Virus record (IMG/VR): IMGVR_UViG_3300025168_000283
Span: 1 to 35,344 of that record
Origin: a virus
Length of the DNA: 35,344 nucleotides
Reading direction: 5' to 3' (one strand)
A program made the translations under genes and the position numbers. Below are positions 14,576 through 23,012 of this stretch, piece by piece; position 1 is the stretch's first letter; each line of letters begins with the position of its first letter. The notes under the pieces were generated by a model that saw nothing but the letters and a program-made list of their open reading frames with translations, made no database searches and was not told where the DNA came from.

Positions 14576-16213
14576 ATGGCTGAGAAGAGAAGGTTCAATG
14601 TCGGCAATTTATTCCGAAGGTCTACGCCTAAACCGGCAGACCGTAAAGTGTATAACATGGGCATACAGGAAAGGGAAACTTCCTACAGAATGTCGGCTCC
14701 TATGGTCTACAGCATAACCCAACAGTCTGTTATTGTTAGAACTTGCATTACTCAACTAAAGCAAGAAATCTTTAGAAGAGGATATGTTTGGGAAAAAGCA
14801 TACGAAGCCAAGTGTAATAATTGCACTAAGACACACCAAAGACCAGTCACAGAATGTTCTAGATGTGGTTCTAACGACTTAAAGAAACCTGACGCTGACC
14901 AACTAAAATATGCTGAAAAATTCATTGAAGGTTATATTAACAAATCCGAACAATTATTTATTGATGTTCTCAAAGAACTAGAAGACGACCTAAACATAAT
15001 GGATGATGCTTACATTGTTTTGGTCAAGGAGTATTATCTTGACGGCAATGGAAAAATAAGAATGCATCGCATTAAAGAACTCTTTAGAGGCGACCCAGTT
15101 ACTATGGCAATATATGCAGATGAACTGGGAATTAGAGGAACCAAAGGCTTTACTTGTATTAACCATAGAGATTATATTTCACATGAACCTCATGAAAACT
15201 GCACAGAATGTGGCGGTAATCTATTCCCTATTCATTATGTGAACAGGGCTAATGGAGAGGAACAGTATTACATCGAAGGAGAAATACTTCACTTTAGTAA
15301 ATACAGTCCCAGTAGGCTGTACGGTCACTCTCCAGTAATGACACTATTTAATCACATTATGACACTCATAGCCATGGAAAACTATGTCAATTCTTCATAC
15401 ACTAAGAGCAGAATGCCTAGAGGATTGCTTGCAGTTCAAACTAGAAACATGGAATCAATGGCTAGTTTTTGGAGAAGTGTGAAAGAACGAATGGAGCAAG
15501 ACCCGCACTACATCCCAGTTATGGGAATAGAAGCAGACAATGGTAAGGGGTCTGTAGAGTGGATTAAGTTTATGGACAGCCTAAAAGAAATGGAATATGT
15601 CGCTGTTAAGGATGATTTAAGAGATAGGATTTCTGCGTTCTACGGAGTTAGCAAAGTCTTCATGGCAGACAATACTACTAGTGGCGGTCTTAACAATGAA
15701 GGAATGCAGATTCTAGTAACTAATAGGGCAGTACAAATGGCACAAAATGTCTACAATAATTATGTTTTCCCGTTCCTAACTAAGCAGTTTGGTATAACAG
15801 ATTGGAATCTAAAACTGCCTCCTTCGGAAGAAGAAGATGAAATCGCAGGACTTCGTAAGAGAGAATTAGAAGTTAGTATTGCGGCGGCAGTTAAGAATCT
15901 AGGCTTTGAAGTAGAGATGGATGAAGATGGCAACTTTACTTACAACAAGCCAGAGCCAGTACAGGAACCACAAGACGAAACTAAATCACTAGATGCCTCA
16001 CCTAACCCGTTGGCAGGGTCTAACTTAGACCAGAGGGATATGGATGAGAACATGAGAACTATGATGGAGGGCGGTTCTAAACCACAAGAGAATCCTGCTA
16101 CCACAAGAAATAAACCATCTATGAGCGTAGGGCCGGATAAGCGCATGACCGGATTACCAGCAGATGCGGGTAATCAAAATGTGGATAGAAGAACTGAAAG
16201 GAGAATACCATAA
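14576..16213 (+). CDS. Portal protein with two zinc-binding inserts
   Basis: A 545-residue portal, the dodecameric ring at the packaging vertex. Family features are the helical N-terminal region (SITQQSVIVRTCITQLKQEI), the stem/crown region with SKYSPSRLYGHSPVMTLFNH, and YGVSKVFMADNTTSGGL followed by NEGMQI. Two insertions look like zinc knuckles: C80/C83...C94/C97 and C194/H197...C209/C212. The C-terminus is disordered and polar. An ATG with GAGGGGAAATACC upstream fixes the start. Position after the terminase and before the protease and capsid genes agrees. Confidence 0.93.
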   Translation: MAEKRRFNVGNLFRRSTPKPADRKVYNMGIQERETSYRMSAPMVYSITQQSVIVRTCITQLKQEIFRRGYVWEKAYEAKCNNCTKTHQRPVTECSRCGSNDLKKPDADQLKYAEKFIEGYINKSEQLFIDVLKELEDDLNIMDDAYIVLVKEYYLDGNGKIRMHRIKELFRGDPVTMAIYADELGIRGTKGFTCINHRDYISHEPHENCTECGGNLFPIHYVNRANGEEQYYIEGEILHFSKYSPSRLYGHSPVMTLFNHIMTLIAMENYVNSSYTKSRMPRGLLAVQTRNMESMASFWRSVKERMEQDPHYIPVMGIEADNGKGSVEWIKFMDSLKEMEYVAVKDDLRDRISAFYGVSKVFMADNTTSGGLNNEGMQILVTNRAVQMAQNVYNNYVFPFLTKQFGITDWNLKLPPSEEEDEIAGLRKRELEVSIAAAVKNLGFEVEMDEDGNFTYNKPEPVQEPQDETKSLDASPNPLAGSNLDQRDMDENMRTMMEGGSKPQENPATTRNKPSMSVGPDKRMTGLPADAGNQNVDRRTERRIP

Positions 16214-16437
16214 TGACAGAAGACACAGCACAAAAAGAAAGAAGATTGGCTAAAGAATTGGCACAGGTTAGAGCAAGACGAGCCGCAGAAGATAGAACCC
16301 CTACAAAATCTAGGGACTATTCAGTAGGTGGATTGCCTCCCGACACTACCCACAGGGCTACTAGAAGTAGTGCAGATACTCCCGATGTAATTCAACTACC
16401 TGCTAAGAAAAGAAAGCGCACTGAAAACAAGTGGTGA
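16213..16437 (+). CDS. Small basic disordered protein after portal
   Basis: A 74-residue protein that overlaps the portal stop by one base (TAATG). The N-terminal 25 residues form a charged helix (KERRLAKELAQVRARRAA); the rest is polar and probably disordered, with a basic end (PAKKRKRTENKW). There is no tag and no family I recognise. Coupling to the portal suggests a role in head assembly. Confidence 0.7.
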   Translation: MTEDTAQKERRLAKELAQVRARRAAEDRTPTKSRDYSVGGLPPDTTHRATRSSADTPDVIQLPAKKRKRTENKW

Positions 16438-16442
16438 AGTTT

Positions 16443-18440
16443 TTGTTACTAAAGGCAACAATACCTGCGGAAGAAGTTAAAAACTTCACCAAAGAAATTG
16501 AAGAGCAAATAAAACTTATTAAAAAGGTTACGAAAGTATCCTATGAAGTTGAAAATGTCAAAGAAAAGGCCAAAGTAATTTATCCTAAAAAGAGTGAACT
16601 AGATGCTCTAGAAGAAGCAGTTGATTTAGATAGTACTAAAGAAATCGGACAAAACTCTCAAACACTATCTTCAAAGAAGGAAGAATATTACTCTTCTAAA
16701 AAACTGTTAGAATATGAAGAGGGTCAACTAGAGGCTCTATCATTAGATGATGAAGAATACGCAGAACAAGTTCTTGAACTAGAATCCGCAGTGAATGCTC
16801 ATAATAATGTAATAGCCTCATTTGTAGAAGAAAGAGTAGAATTTCTAATACGCCTACTAAAATTAAAAATTTATTTACACGAAGAAAAAGAAAAAATCAA
16901 AGAAGGAACTAGGCCTATGAGCGCACAAGGAGGGTTCTCTCCAATAAAAATAGGAACAGAGTCACAAAAAAATGAAAGTCCCTTTGAAGTATTGTATAGT
17001 CCGGAACAGGCTAGTAAAATCATTGAGGAAGTAACTAGTTTGGCCGAATATCTAATGGAAGTAACAGAACCAGAAAAAATAAAACAATCTCTAATGGACA
17101 TGATACGAAACACTCTTATTACCTTCAATGAAGTCAAAAAGGCTAAAAAAGAGAGAGCAATGTCTGTAGAAGAACAGGAAGAAAGACAATTCCCACCACA
17201 AAAAGGAGAAGTTACAGAAGCCATAACAACCAGAATAGAAAACGCTAGCCAATCTCTTCAAGCAACATATGACAAGTTCAAAGTCGAATTAAACGAGAGA
17301 AGATATAGAGGCAAAAAACTACCTAAACCAAAAGAAAGCACTCAAGAAGAAATTTTGTCGGAGAGGCTGACTAGACTCATAGACATGATGAACAGAAAGA
17401 CCATACCTCCCATGGAAACTCCAATGGAAAGTTCAATAGTTTTGAAAATTAGAAAACAAATGAATTTAGAAGTAGACTTGCTTATGTCATATTCTGGAAA
17501 TGATAACACAGTAAAAAGTAGGCTCAGTGCTATCCAAAGTTTGCTTTTTGATATGAGTTTCAAAGAAAGAATAGAGGCTAAAAGACAACCAAGAGAAACC
17601 AAAAAAGACCATGCAAAGAGACTAGACAAACTGAAAGAAAAATACGGTAGTAAGTTTGAAATTTTTAGAGAAGAAGCAAGGGAACTAAAAGTACCTAAAG
17701 AAACAATTAGTGAGATTGACAAAATAAACAAAGCCATAGAAAAATACATTTCTAAGATGAAAAAGGGCAATAAATCAGAGGCAAATACTATTCTTGAAGA
17801 AAAAATTTTAGGTGATTATTCTAGAACTGTAGTAGCAAACAGAATAAATTATCTAGAACGAATATCGTCAAACAGGTGGAAGTCTGAGGCCAGACGATTT
17901 AAATTTAAGAGTACTGGTAGCAATAAAGGTAAGTTTAATGAAATGGGTGGAGAACTAGCAACCGGAAAACAGAAGGAAAAAACTCCTGCCTATAGGTACA
18001 CTGATTCTTACAAGGGATATGCTAAGTTAATTGACGGCGCAAATAAATTACATGGATTATTAGAAAATAAAATAGAAGATAAATCTGTTATTGATTTGAT
18101 AAAAGGAAATGTTAGATTATTGAATCCTAAGCAACTTAAGAGAATTGAGGCGGCATATGGTAGAACTGTAGAAGGGGAAATAAAAACAGGTGGTGAGTAT
18201 GAAGGCAATAGGCCAGTAACACCACTAGAAGCACAATTTGACAGGGAAATGTCGGCCAATGCTGAGGCAAAATTACAAAGAATACTAGAAGGCAAAAACA
18301 AGAAAGAACTTATCGAAATGGCTAAGGTAAGAAATGTAGGTCATGAAGGTACTAAAAAGGTCATAATCCAAAACATTATGCAAGGAAAGCCTCAAGAGGA
18401 AGAGCCATCTAGCGAAGATATAGAGGGGGAAGAAGAGTGA
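16443..18440 (+). CDS. Large helical protein with C-terminal SAP-like domain
   Basis: A 665-residue lysine- and glutamate-rich protein. TTG 16443 has GGTGA five bases upstream; two GTG codons at 16431 and 16434 are alternatives. The first 450 residues are long helices with coiled-coil character. Near the C-terminus (residues about 612-647) GKNKKELIEMAKVRNVG then HEGTKKVIIQNIMQG matches the SAP motif, a helix-extended loop-helix that binds AT-rich DNA. The last 15 residues are acidic. It may be an internal head protein touching the genome. Function is inferred. Confidence 0.82.
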   Translation: MLLKATIPAEEVKNFTKEIEEQIKLIKKVTKVSYEVENVKEKAKVIYPKKSELDALEEAVDLDSTKEIGQNSQTLSSKKEEYYSSKKLLEYEEGQLEALSLDDEEYAEQVLELESAVNAHNNVIASFVEERVEFLIRLLKLKIYLHEEKEKIKEGTRPMSAQGGFSPIKIGTESQKNESPFEVLYSPEQASKIIEEVTSLAEYLMEVTEPEKIKQSLMDMIRNTLITFNEVKKAKKERAMSVEEQEERQFPPQKGEVTEAITTRIENASQSLQATYDKFKVELNERRYRGKKLPKPKESTQEEILSERLTRLIDMMNRKTIPPMETPMESSIVLKIRKQMNLEVDLLMSYSGNDNTVKSRLSAIQSLLFDMSFKERIEAKRQPRETKKDHAKRLDKLKEKYGSKFEIFREEARELKVPKETISEIDKINKAIEKYISKMKKGNKSEANTILEEKILGDYSRTVVANRINYLERISSNRWKSEARRFKFKSTGSNKGKFNEMGGELATGKQKEKTPAYRYTDSYKGYAKLIDGANKLHGLLENKIEDKSVIDLIKGNVRLLNPKQLKRIEAAYGRTVEGEIKTGGEYEGNRPVTPLEAQFDREMSANAEAKLQRILEGKNKKELIEMAKVRNVGHEGTKKVIIQNIMQGKPQEEEPSSEDIEGEEE

Positions 18441-18793
18441 CTTGGGAAACCGTTTTAAAACAGCCAGAAATTATAGAAAAAGAGAACAGTCCTATTTTGG
18501 ATTCCTTGGACTCTAAGAAAACTAAGCGGCTTAAGAAAATTCTACAAACCGCTGAACCTACTGAGTACTTCGGACAAGACTTTACTAGAATGGGGGAACT
18601 CATTGATGTTCTTCGTGAACTTGATTTGGTTAAGACAGACACCAAGATGAAAAAGAAGTTCGTGAGTATTGATGAAAGAAACATTGATATGGTTGCCCTT
18701 TCCAGCAAACTACGAAAGGAATATGAAGTTCTCTACCGTCAACTTAGAGAAATTGTATATCCAAAGAAAAAGGGGGATTTAAGAAATGAGTGA
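18437..18793 (+). CDS. Tagged helical small protein (GTG start)
   Basis: A 118-residue protein starting GTG at 18437, overlapping the upstream TGA by four bases. The N-terminus is MTWETVLKQPE, again the tag. The body is alternating helices with basic stretches (KKTKRLKKILQT) and a C-terminal segment YRQLREIVYPKKKGDL. No family is recognised. It lies between the SAP protein and the mini-scaffold-like protein in the head module. Confidence 0.75.
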   Translation: MTWETVLKQPEIIEKENSPILDSLDSKKTKRLKKILQTAEPTEYFGQDFTRMGELIDVLRELDLVKTDTKMKKKFVSIDERNIDMVALSSKLRKEYEVLYRQLREIVYPKKKGDLRNE

Positions 18794-19013
18794 AACAAGT
18801 GAAGACATGCTAATCATACTGAAAGAATTGGTCGGAAGAATAAAATCATTAGAACAGGCAGTCTACGATAAAGACAACCTTCTAATGAAATCCGGATTAG
18901 TAGTGGTTGGTGGCCCAACGCCATCTATGAATAACCATGCAGTACCAAGTTCCGACTCCATTCATAAAATGTCGTGGGGCGACATAGATAAGTTCGTAAA
19001 TGGGAGAGTTTGA
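18786..19013 (+). CDS. Small coiled-coil protein with C-terminal tag
   Basis: A 75-residue protein with an N-terminal helix of coiled-coil type (MLIILKELVGRIKSLEQAV), a polar linker with GGPTPSMNN, and MSWGDIDKFVNGRV at the C-terminus. The end matches the scaffold C-terminus MSWSDIHKAVGGNI closely. This coiled coil-linker-terminal peptide plan looks like a miniature scaffold or an accessory assembly factor. It overlaps the upstream gene by eight bases and the stop lies two bases before the next ATG. Confidence 0.75.
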   Translation: MSETSEDMLIILKELVGRIKSLEQAVYDKDNLLMKSGLVVVGGPTPSMNNHAVPSSDSIHKMSWGDIDKFVNGRV

Positions 19014-19014
19014 T

Positions 19015-19248
19015 ATGCCGGAGAAAATGACAGAAGAGGAAGCACGAATTAGCCGAGCAATTAGACTTGTTCGTAAAGCAAAAGAAATTCTTCAAGAAGA
19101 AGATAAAAACAGAATGCCTTATGATTCAGAAGAAGATAAAGAAGCGAAAGTTAAGAAACCCAAGGCAGAAAAAGATGATACTAAGATTGAGAACAACACA
19201 GGTACTCATTCCGGATATGGTCTTGCTGGAGATACTAACGACGCTTGA
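19015..19248 (+). CDS. Small charged protein
   Basis: A 77-residue protein from ATG 19015 (an in-frame ATG at 19000 lies inside the preceding gene). Residues 5-30 form a helix (EEEARISRAIRLVRKAKEIL); the rest is acidic/lysine-rich and likely disordered. No family is recognised. It directly precedes the DNA ligase gene. Confidence 0.65.
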   Translation: MPEKMTEEEARISRAIRLVRKAKEILQEEDKNRMPYDSEEDKEAKVKKPKAEKDDTKIENNTGTHSGYGLAGDTNDA

Positions 19249-19256
19249 GTGATTCG

Positions 19257-21791
19257 ATGGCAACCACTGGTTTGATGTTCGAGAAGGATAAGGCCCCTAT
19301 CTCTAACGAAATTCTAACTCTATTTGAAGAAGTAAGGGTTGCTTATCTTTCTGCTAGAGCAGACCCAAAAGAATACGGCTCTAGATGGAGAAAGGCTATA
19401 GAAAAAATAGAAGAGGCATATGACAGTATTTCTCCTTTAGGAAAAGAAGTCAAAGAATACTTAGATGAGCGGCATATAGAAGCCGACGATGCTAGTAGTC
19501 CTAGTAGCGGCACTGCTAAAATTATTTATGAGTCTATTAAACAAATGCGATTTGATTCGGAAAATGTAAATGACCCTTTCTCTAAAAAATTAAAAGGCAA
19601 GGTATTGGAAAGCCTACTTACTGATATTGGTATTTTTATTAAATTTATTCATTATGCCATTAGGTCGGATGATGATGCTTTAGTAGAAGACGCATACACT
19701 AAATTTGAATACGAAGCAGACAAAATTACTGATGGTCTAGAAGGACTAGACTTAGCGATAGAAGATGTTCCTCTATTCATAATTGAACATTATGGTGATG
19801 ATAAGGATAGTAAAAAAGTAATGCCTAAATTTAAGGCCGCTCTTGCTGAATTAGAAAAGATATTTTTAAGCAATAAAAGCGAAGAAGACTGGAAAGATTT
19901 AGTTAGAGTAGAACTAAAAAAAGCAGAAAAGTCCGAGGAAGAAAAGGCCACTTCTAACTTTATTGTTCCAAATAAGCCAATGTATCGTATCTTTGATATT
20001 GAAGATATGGAAGAACTACAAGGTTTTTCTGGCGACTATGTAGTTCAAGAAAAGTATGACGGTATGAGGATACAGATACACAAGATTGACGGAAAGGTAC
20101 AAATCTTCTCATTCAACAAACAGGACATTACAGATAAGTGTGCTGAACAAGTGGCAGAACTAAACAAAAAATCATACGGAGATTGTATTCTAGATGCTGA
20201 GTTAATTCTGTTCGAGGGAGATAACTCCCTACACCGAGCAGATACTATTGCTCATGTGTTCAAAAATAAATATCCCGATGCTAAACTAAGGGCGCATGTT
20301 TTCGACATAATGAGACATGAAGAAAAGAATTTGACAGATGAAGAACTAGAAGTTAGAATAAATACTCTGTTTAATAATTACTCTTCCAAATCATCACAGT
20401 CTATAGAGTTCCCTTCTAAGAAAGATACTAGAATTGCAGATTCATTAAAGGATATAGAAGAATATGCTAAAGAGATTATGGAGATGCCTACCGCTGAGGG
20501 AGTTGTCATTAAAGATTTAACTTCTACTTACTTTATCGGAACTAAGAAAAATCCTAAGTGGGTTAAGTGGAAGAAATTTGTAGACTTAGACATGATGGTT
20601 CTAGATAAAAAGTCTACAAAATCTAACCTATTCTCTTACACTTTAGGAGCAGGTCCAGTACTAGAAGAAGATAAGAACACAGTAGAGATGGATGGAGTTC
20701 TTTATATGAATGTTGGAAAGGCCCTCAATACTAAAATTGATGTAAAGGTCGGAGAAATTATTAGAGTTAAAGTAGATGAAGTCAAAGAGTCGGATGGTAA
20801 ATTTACTCTATTCTCGGCTAAGGTAATTGAAGTTCCCGAAGCCGCTACGCCCGACAAGATAGTTACTTTGGAGTTACTATCTAAAAACACAAAACCTTCC
20901 CTTAAATACAAAGTAGAGGCCCTAAAGAAAGGAATAACCATTACAGATAACATTCACGGTTCCGCTACTATTATTGCCAAGGCTATGGATGGCTTCACAG
21001 TATATGGATTTAATGAGAACAACTTAATGTCGAAGAACGCTATTGTTGATTTAGATATGTGGAAGCAACAGGCAGAAGATACTCTCAAGACATTACAAGG
21101 AACTCTTAGAGCCGCTATTGTTAATCAAATTAAGGCTAAGGGAAGAGAAAATCTAACTAAAGGGACTTTAGGGTTGAATCTGACAGAAGTACATAATTTC
21201 CTTGTTGCCAACCATCCTAGTGAATATGAAAGCGTCCTTGACAGTAATAGAGAATCATTAGGAAATTTTATTGAGAGTTCCGAACACACTAACCTTCAAA
21301 ACGGAATTGCTACTATTGATGATACCGTAGTACAGAAAGAAGTAGATTCTAATTTAGGAGAATTTAAGGTCTACACTAGAAAGGACGGTAATTTAGACTT
21401 TATTATTAATTACAAGGGTGAAAATCTGTCTTGGTATATTGATTTAGATTCCGATGATGATATTTTTTCACTGTTTGGTAAAGCCACTAAGTTTCCCGCA
21501 GAAATATCTACAAACATTTCTAAAGAAAAATTAATTGATACTGGAGAAGTAGAGATTGGAGTTCAAAGACATGGTTATCATGAGTACATTCTAAATGGAA
21601 ATAAGTTTGAAACTAAGATTCATTTTAGAGTAGTAGAGGATGGAGATAAACCTATGTGGATTGTTTGGACTGGATACGAACAAAAGCCAGTAGATAAAGA
21701 CACAGATGAGGGTATTTGGAATATCTATGAAGACAAATATAAGGGTCTTAAATACAGAAAAGATACCGAAAATACCGAACTTATTAAATAG
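19257..21791 (+). CDS. ATP-dependent DNA ligase, extended
   Basis: An 844-residue protein that would seal nicks in DNA using ATP. Motif I is EKYDGMR with the AMP-accepting lysine at about K266, motif III DAELILFE (about 313-320), motif IV EGVVIKD (about 414-420) and motif V KWVKWKK (about 434-440). An OB-fold-like region follows (NVGKALNTKIDVKVGEIIRV). There are about 240 extra residues before the adenylation domain and about 300 after the OB fold that I cannot assign. ATG 19257 (GAGTGATTCG before it) is preferred to TTG 19245. Placement among head genes rather than replication genes is unusual and hints at a virion-associated or packaging-linked repair role. Confidence 0.9.
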   Translation: MATTGLMFEKDKAPISNEILTLFEEVRVAYLSARADPKEYGSRWRKAIEKIEEAYDSISPLGKEVKEYLDERHIEADDASSPSSGTAKIIYESIKQMRFDSENVNDPFSKKLKGKVLESLLTDIGIFIKFIHYAIRSDDDALVEDAYTKFEYEADKITDGLEGLDLAIEDVPLFIIEHYGDDKDSKKVMPKFKAALAELEKIFLSNKSEEDWKDLVRVELKKAEKSEEEKATSNFIVPNKPMYRIFDIEDMEELQGFSGDYVVQEKYDGMRIQIHKIDGKVQIFSFNKQDITDKCAEQVAELNKKSYGDCILDAELILFEGDNSLHRADTIAHVFKNKYPDAKLRAHVFDIMRHEEKNLTDEELEVRINTLFNNYSSKSSQSIEFPSKKDTRIADSLKDIEEYAKEIMEMPTAEGVVIKDLTSTYFIGTKKNPKWVKWKKFVDLDMMVLDKKSTKSNLFSYTLGAGPVLEEDKNTVEMDGVLYMNVGKALNTKIDVKVGEIIRVKVDEVKESDGKFTLFSAKVIEVPEAATPDKIVTLELLSKNTKPSLKYKVEALKKGITITDNIHGSATIIAKAMDGFTVYGFNENNLMSKNAIVDLDMWKQQAEDTLKTLQGTLRAAIVNQIKAKGRENLTKGTLGLNLTEVHNFLVANHPSEYESVLDSNRESLGNFIESSEHTNLQNGIATIDDTVVQKEVDSNLGEFKVYTRKDGNLDFIINYKGENLSWYIDLDSDDDIFSLFGKATKFPAEISTNISKEKLIDTGEVEIGVQRHGYHEYILNGNKFETKIHFRVVEDGDKPMWIVWTGYEQKPVDKDTDEGIWNIYEDKYKGLKYRKDTENTELIK

Positions 21792-21820
21792 TGTACTTTA
21801 GACAACAAGGTTTGAACCCA

Positions 21821-23002
21821 ATGTCTACTATCATGACTGCAATACCGGAAACTGAGTTTTCCATATTGAAGGCATCATCGGACGAATTGATGATTGGTGG
21901 CTATGCTTCCATAGAAATGGTAGACAAGCAAAACGACTTAATTACTCTAAAGGCTCTAAATGAGGCAGTTAGTAAATTCATGAAACACAACAAGTTTCGC
22001 AATGTTATGACTAACCATTCCAATGTTCAAGTTGGAGAGGTAGTCGAATCCCATCGAGATAGTAATGGAAAACTATGGAAAACACATGTAGATGATGTGG
22101 GATTCTTTGTAGTAATTAAACTACGAGATGATATTGAAAAAGCAAAGGAAATAAATCGAGGCATTCGCAAAGGGTCATTGAGGTCTTTTAGCATAGGTGG
22201 GCAAGCACTACAAAAAGTGAAGAAACACCACGATGAATTAGGGGAGTATAGTGAGATAAGCAAACTAGAACTCCACGAAGTCACAATATGTGAAAAAGGA
22301 ATCAACCCCGAAGCGAGGTTCGATATATTAAAGGAGGACAAAACAATGAACAAATTGGAAAAAGCATTGGCTGAACTAGATACTCTTCTAGAAGAAGTTA
22401 ATACGCTACGAAAAGAAGAAGAACCGTCAATGGAAGCAGGTGGAAAACCTCATCCTTTGGACGAGAAGATGGAAAATGAAATGATGGATACCGAAGTAGA
22501 GTCTACGGAATACATGGATGATGAAAGGAAGGCTACTACTCTCGACGGAAACGATGAGGCTAACCTTGGCGGTGCTGGAGAGTATATTGAACAAGCCGGA
22601 CTTCAAGCAAAGAAGGAAGGAATGGTTTCTAAGACCTTCGCTAATGAAGAATTTAGTACTCTCAACCTAAGTGTTGCTAACATTGAAAAAGCATATCAAC
22701 AGTACAGGGCAGAACAACTAGAGAAGGCAGGACTTACTTCCCTAGAACAAACCTTCGCTAAGAGATTCGCTACCGAATCTAATGACCGAGCAGACATGGT
22801 TGCTAAGTCGGAATACGACGCACAATCCGAGATTGCTCAACTTACAAGCCAGTTTGCAGACCTAAGAAAGTCGCTAGAAACTGATACTAACATTCGCAAG
22901 GCAAGCGTAGAAGCCGCTACATCGACTAAGGTTTTCTCTACACAAGAGATTGCAGATATGTCTTGGAGCGATATTCATAAGGCTGTTGGCGGAAACATTT
23001 GA
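21821..23002 (+). CDS. Prohead protease with scaffold tail, C-terminal tag
   Basis: A 393-residue protein. Residues 1-173 match the XkdF/U35-like phage serine protease: GGYASIEMVDKQNDLITLKA, NVMTNHS (H66, probable catalytic His) and KGSLRSFSIGG (S122 or S124, probable nucleophile), then KLELHEVTICEKGINP. The rest is a scaffold-like region with coiled-coil and acidic segments. The last 14 residues are MSWSDIHKAVGGNI, a C-terminal copy of the tag. The gene lies directly before the capsid gene. ATG 21821 is preferred to GTG 21791 because AGGTTTGAACCC precedes it. The protease would mature the head by cutting scaffold and possibly tagged cargo. Confidence 0.93.
   Translation: MSTIMTAIPETEFSILKASSDELMIGGYASIEMVDKQNDLITLKALNEAVSKFMKHNKFRNVMTNHSNVQVGEVVESHRDSNGKLWKTHVDDVGFFVVIKLRDDIEKAKEINRGIRKGSLRSFSIGGQALQKVKKHHDELGEYSEISKLELHEVTICEKGINPEARFDILKEDKTMNKLEKALAELDTLLEEVNTLRKEEEPSMEAGGKPHPLDEKMENEMMDTEVESTEYMDDERKATTLDGNDEANLGGAGEYIEQAGLQAKKEGMVSKTFANEEFSTLNLSVANIEKAYQQYRAEQLEKAGLTSLEQTFAKRFATESNDRADMVAKSEYDAQSEIAQLTSQFADLRKSLETDTNIRKASVEAATSTKVFSTQEIADMSWSDIHKAVGGNI
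22346..23002 (+). CDS. Nested scaffold protein (internal in-frame start)
   Basis: A probable second product of the protease gene. AAGGAGGA at 22331-22338, the strongest Shine-Dalgarno in the region, sits seven bases before an in-frame ATG at 22346. This would give a 218-residue protein, MNKLEKALAELDTLLEEV..., lacking the protease and keeping the coiled-coil and the C-terminal MSWSDIHK. The arrangement mirrors phage lambda C/Nu3, where scaffold is translated from within the protease gene. The product itself is inferred. Confidence 0.6.
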   Translation: MNKLEKALAELDTLLEEVNTLRKEEEPSMEAGGKPHPLDEKMENEMMDTEVESTEYMDDERKATTLDGNDEANLGGAGEYIEQAGLQAKKEGMVSKTFANEEFSTLNLSVANIEKAYQQYRAEQLEKAGLTSLEQTFAKRFATESNDRADMVAKSEYDAQSEIAQLTSQFADLRKSLETDTNIRKASVEAATSTKVFSTQEIADMSWSDIHKAVGGNI

Positions 23003-23012
23003 GGTGAATTAA

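Noticed and set aside
17342-17770. A 142-residue open frame on the minus strand
   Set aside because: It lies entirely inside the SAP-protein gene, its translation is low-complexity Ser/Leu/Phe as expected for antisense to Lys/Glu-rich coding, and it lacks a ribosome-binding site. The other minus-strand frames in the window behave the same.
19067-19252. A 61-residue + strand frame over the small charged gene
   Set aside because: It is a frame-shifted reading of the same AAG/AAA-rich sequence; the frame at 19015 has the better start context and junction with its neighbours.
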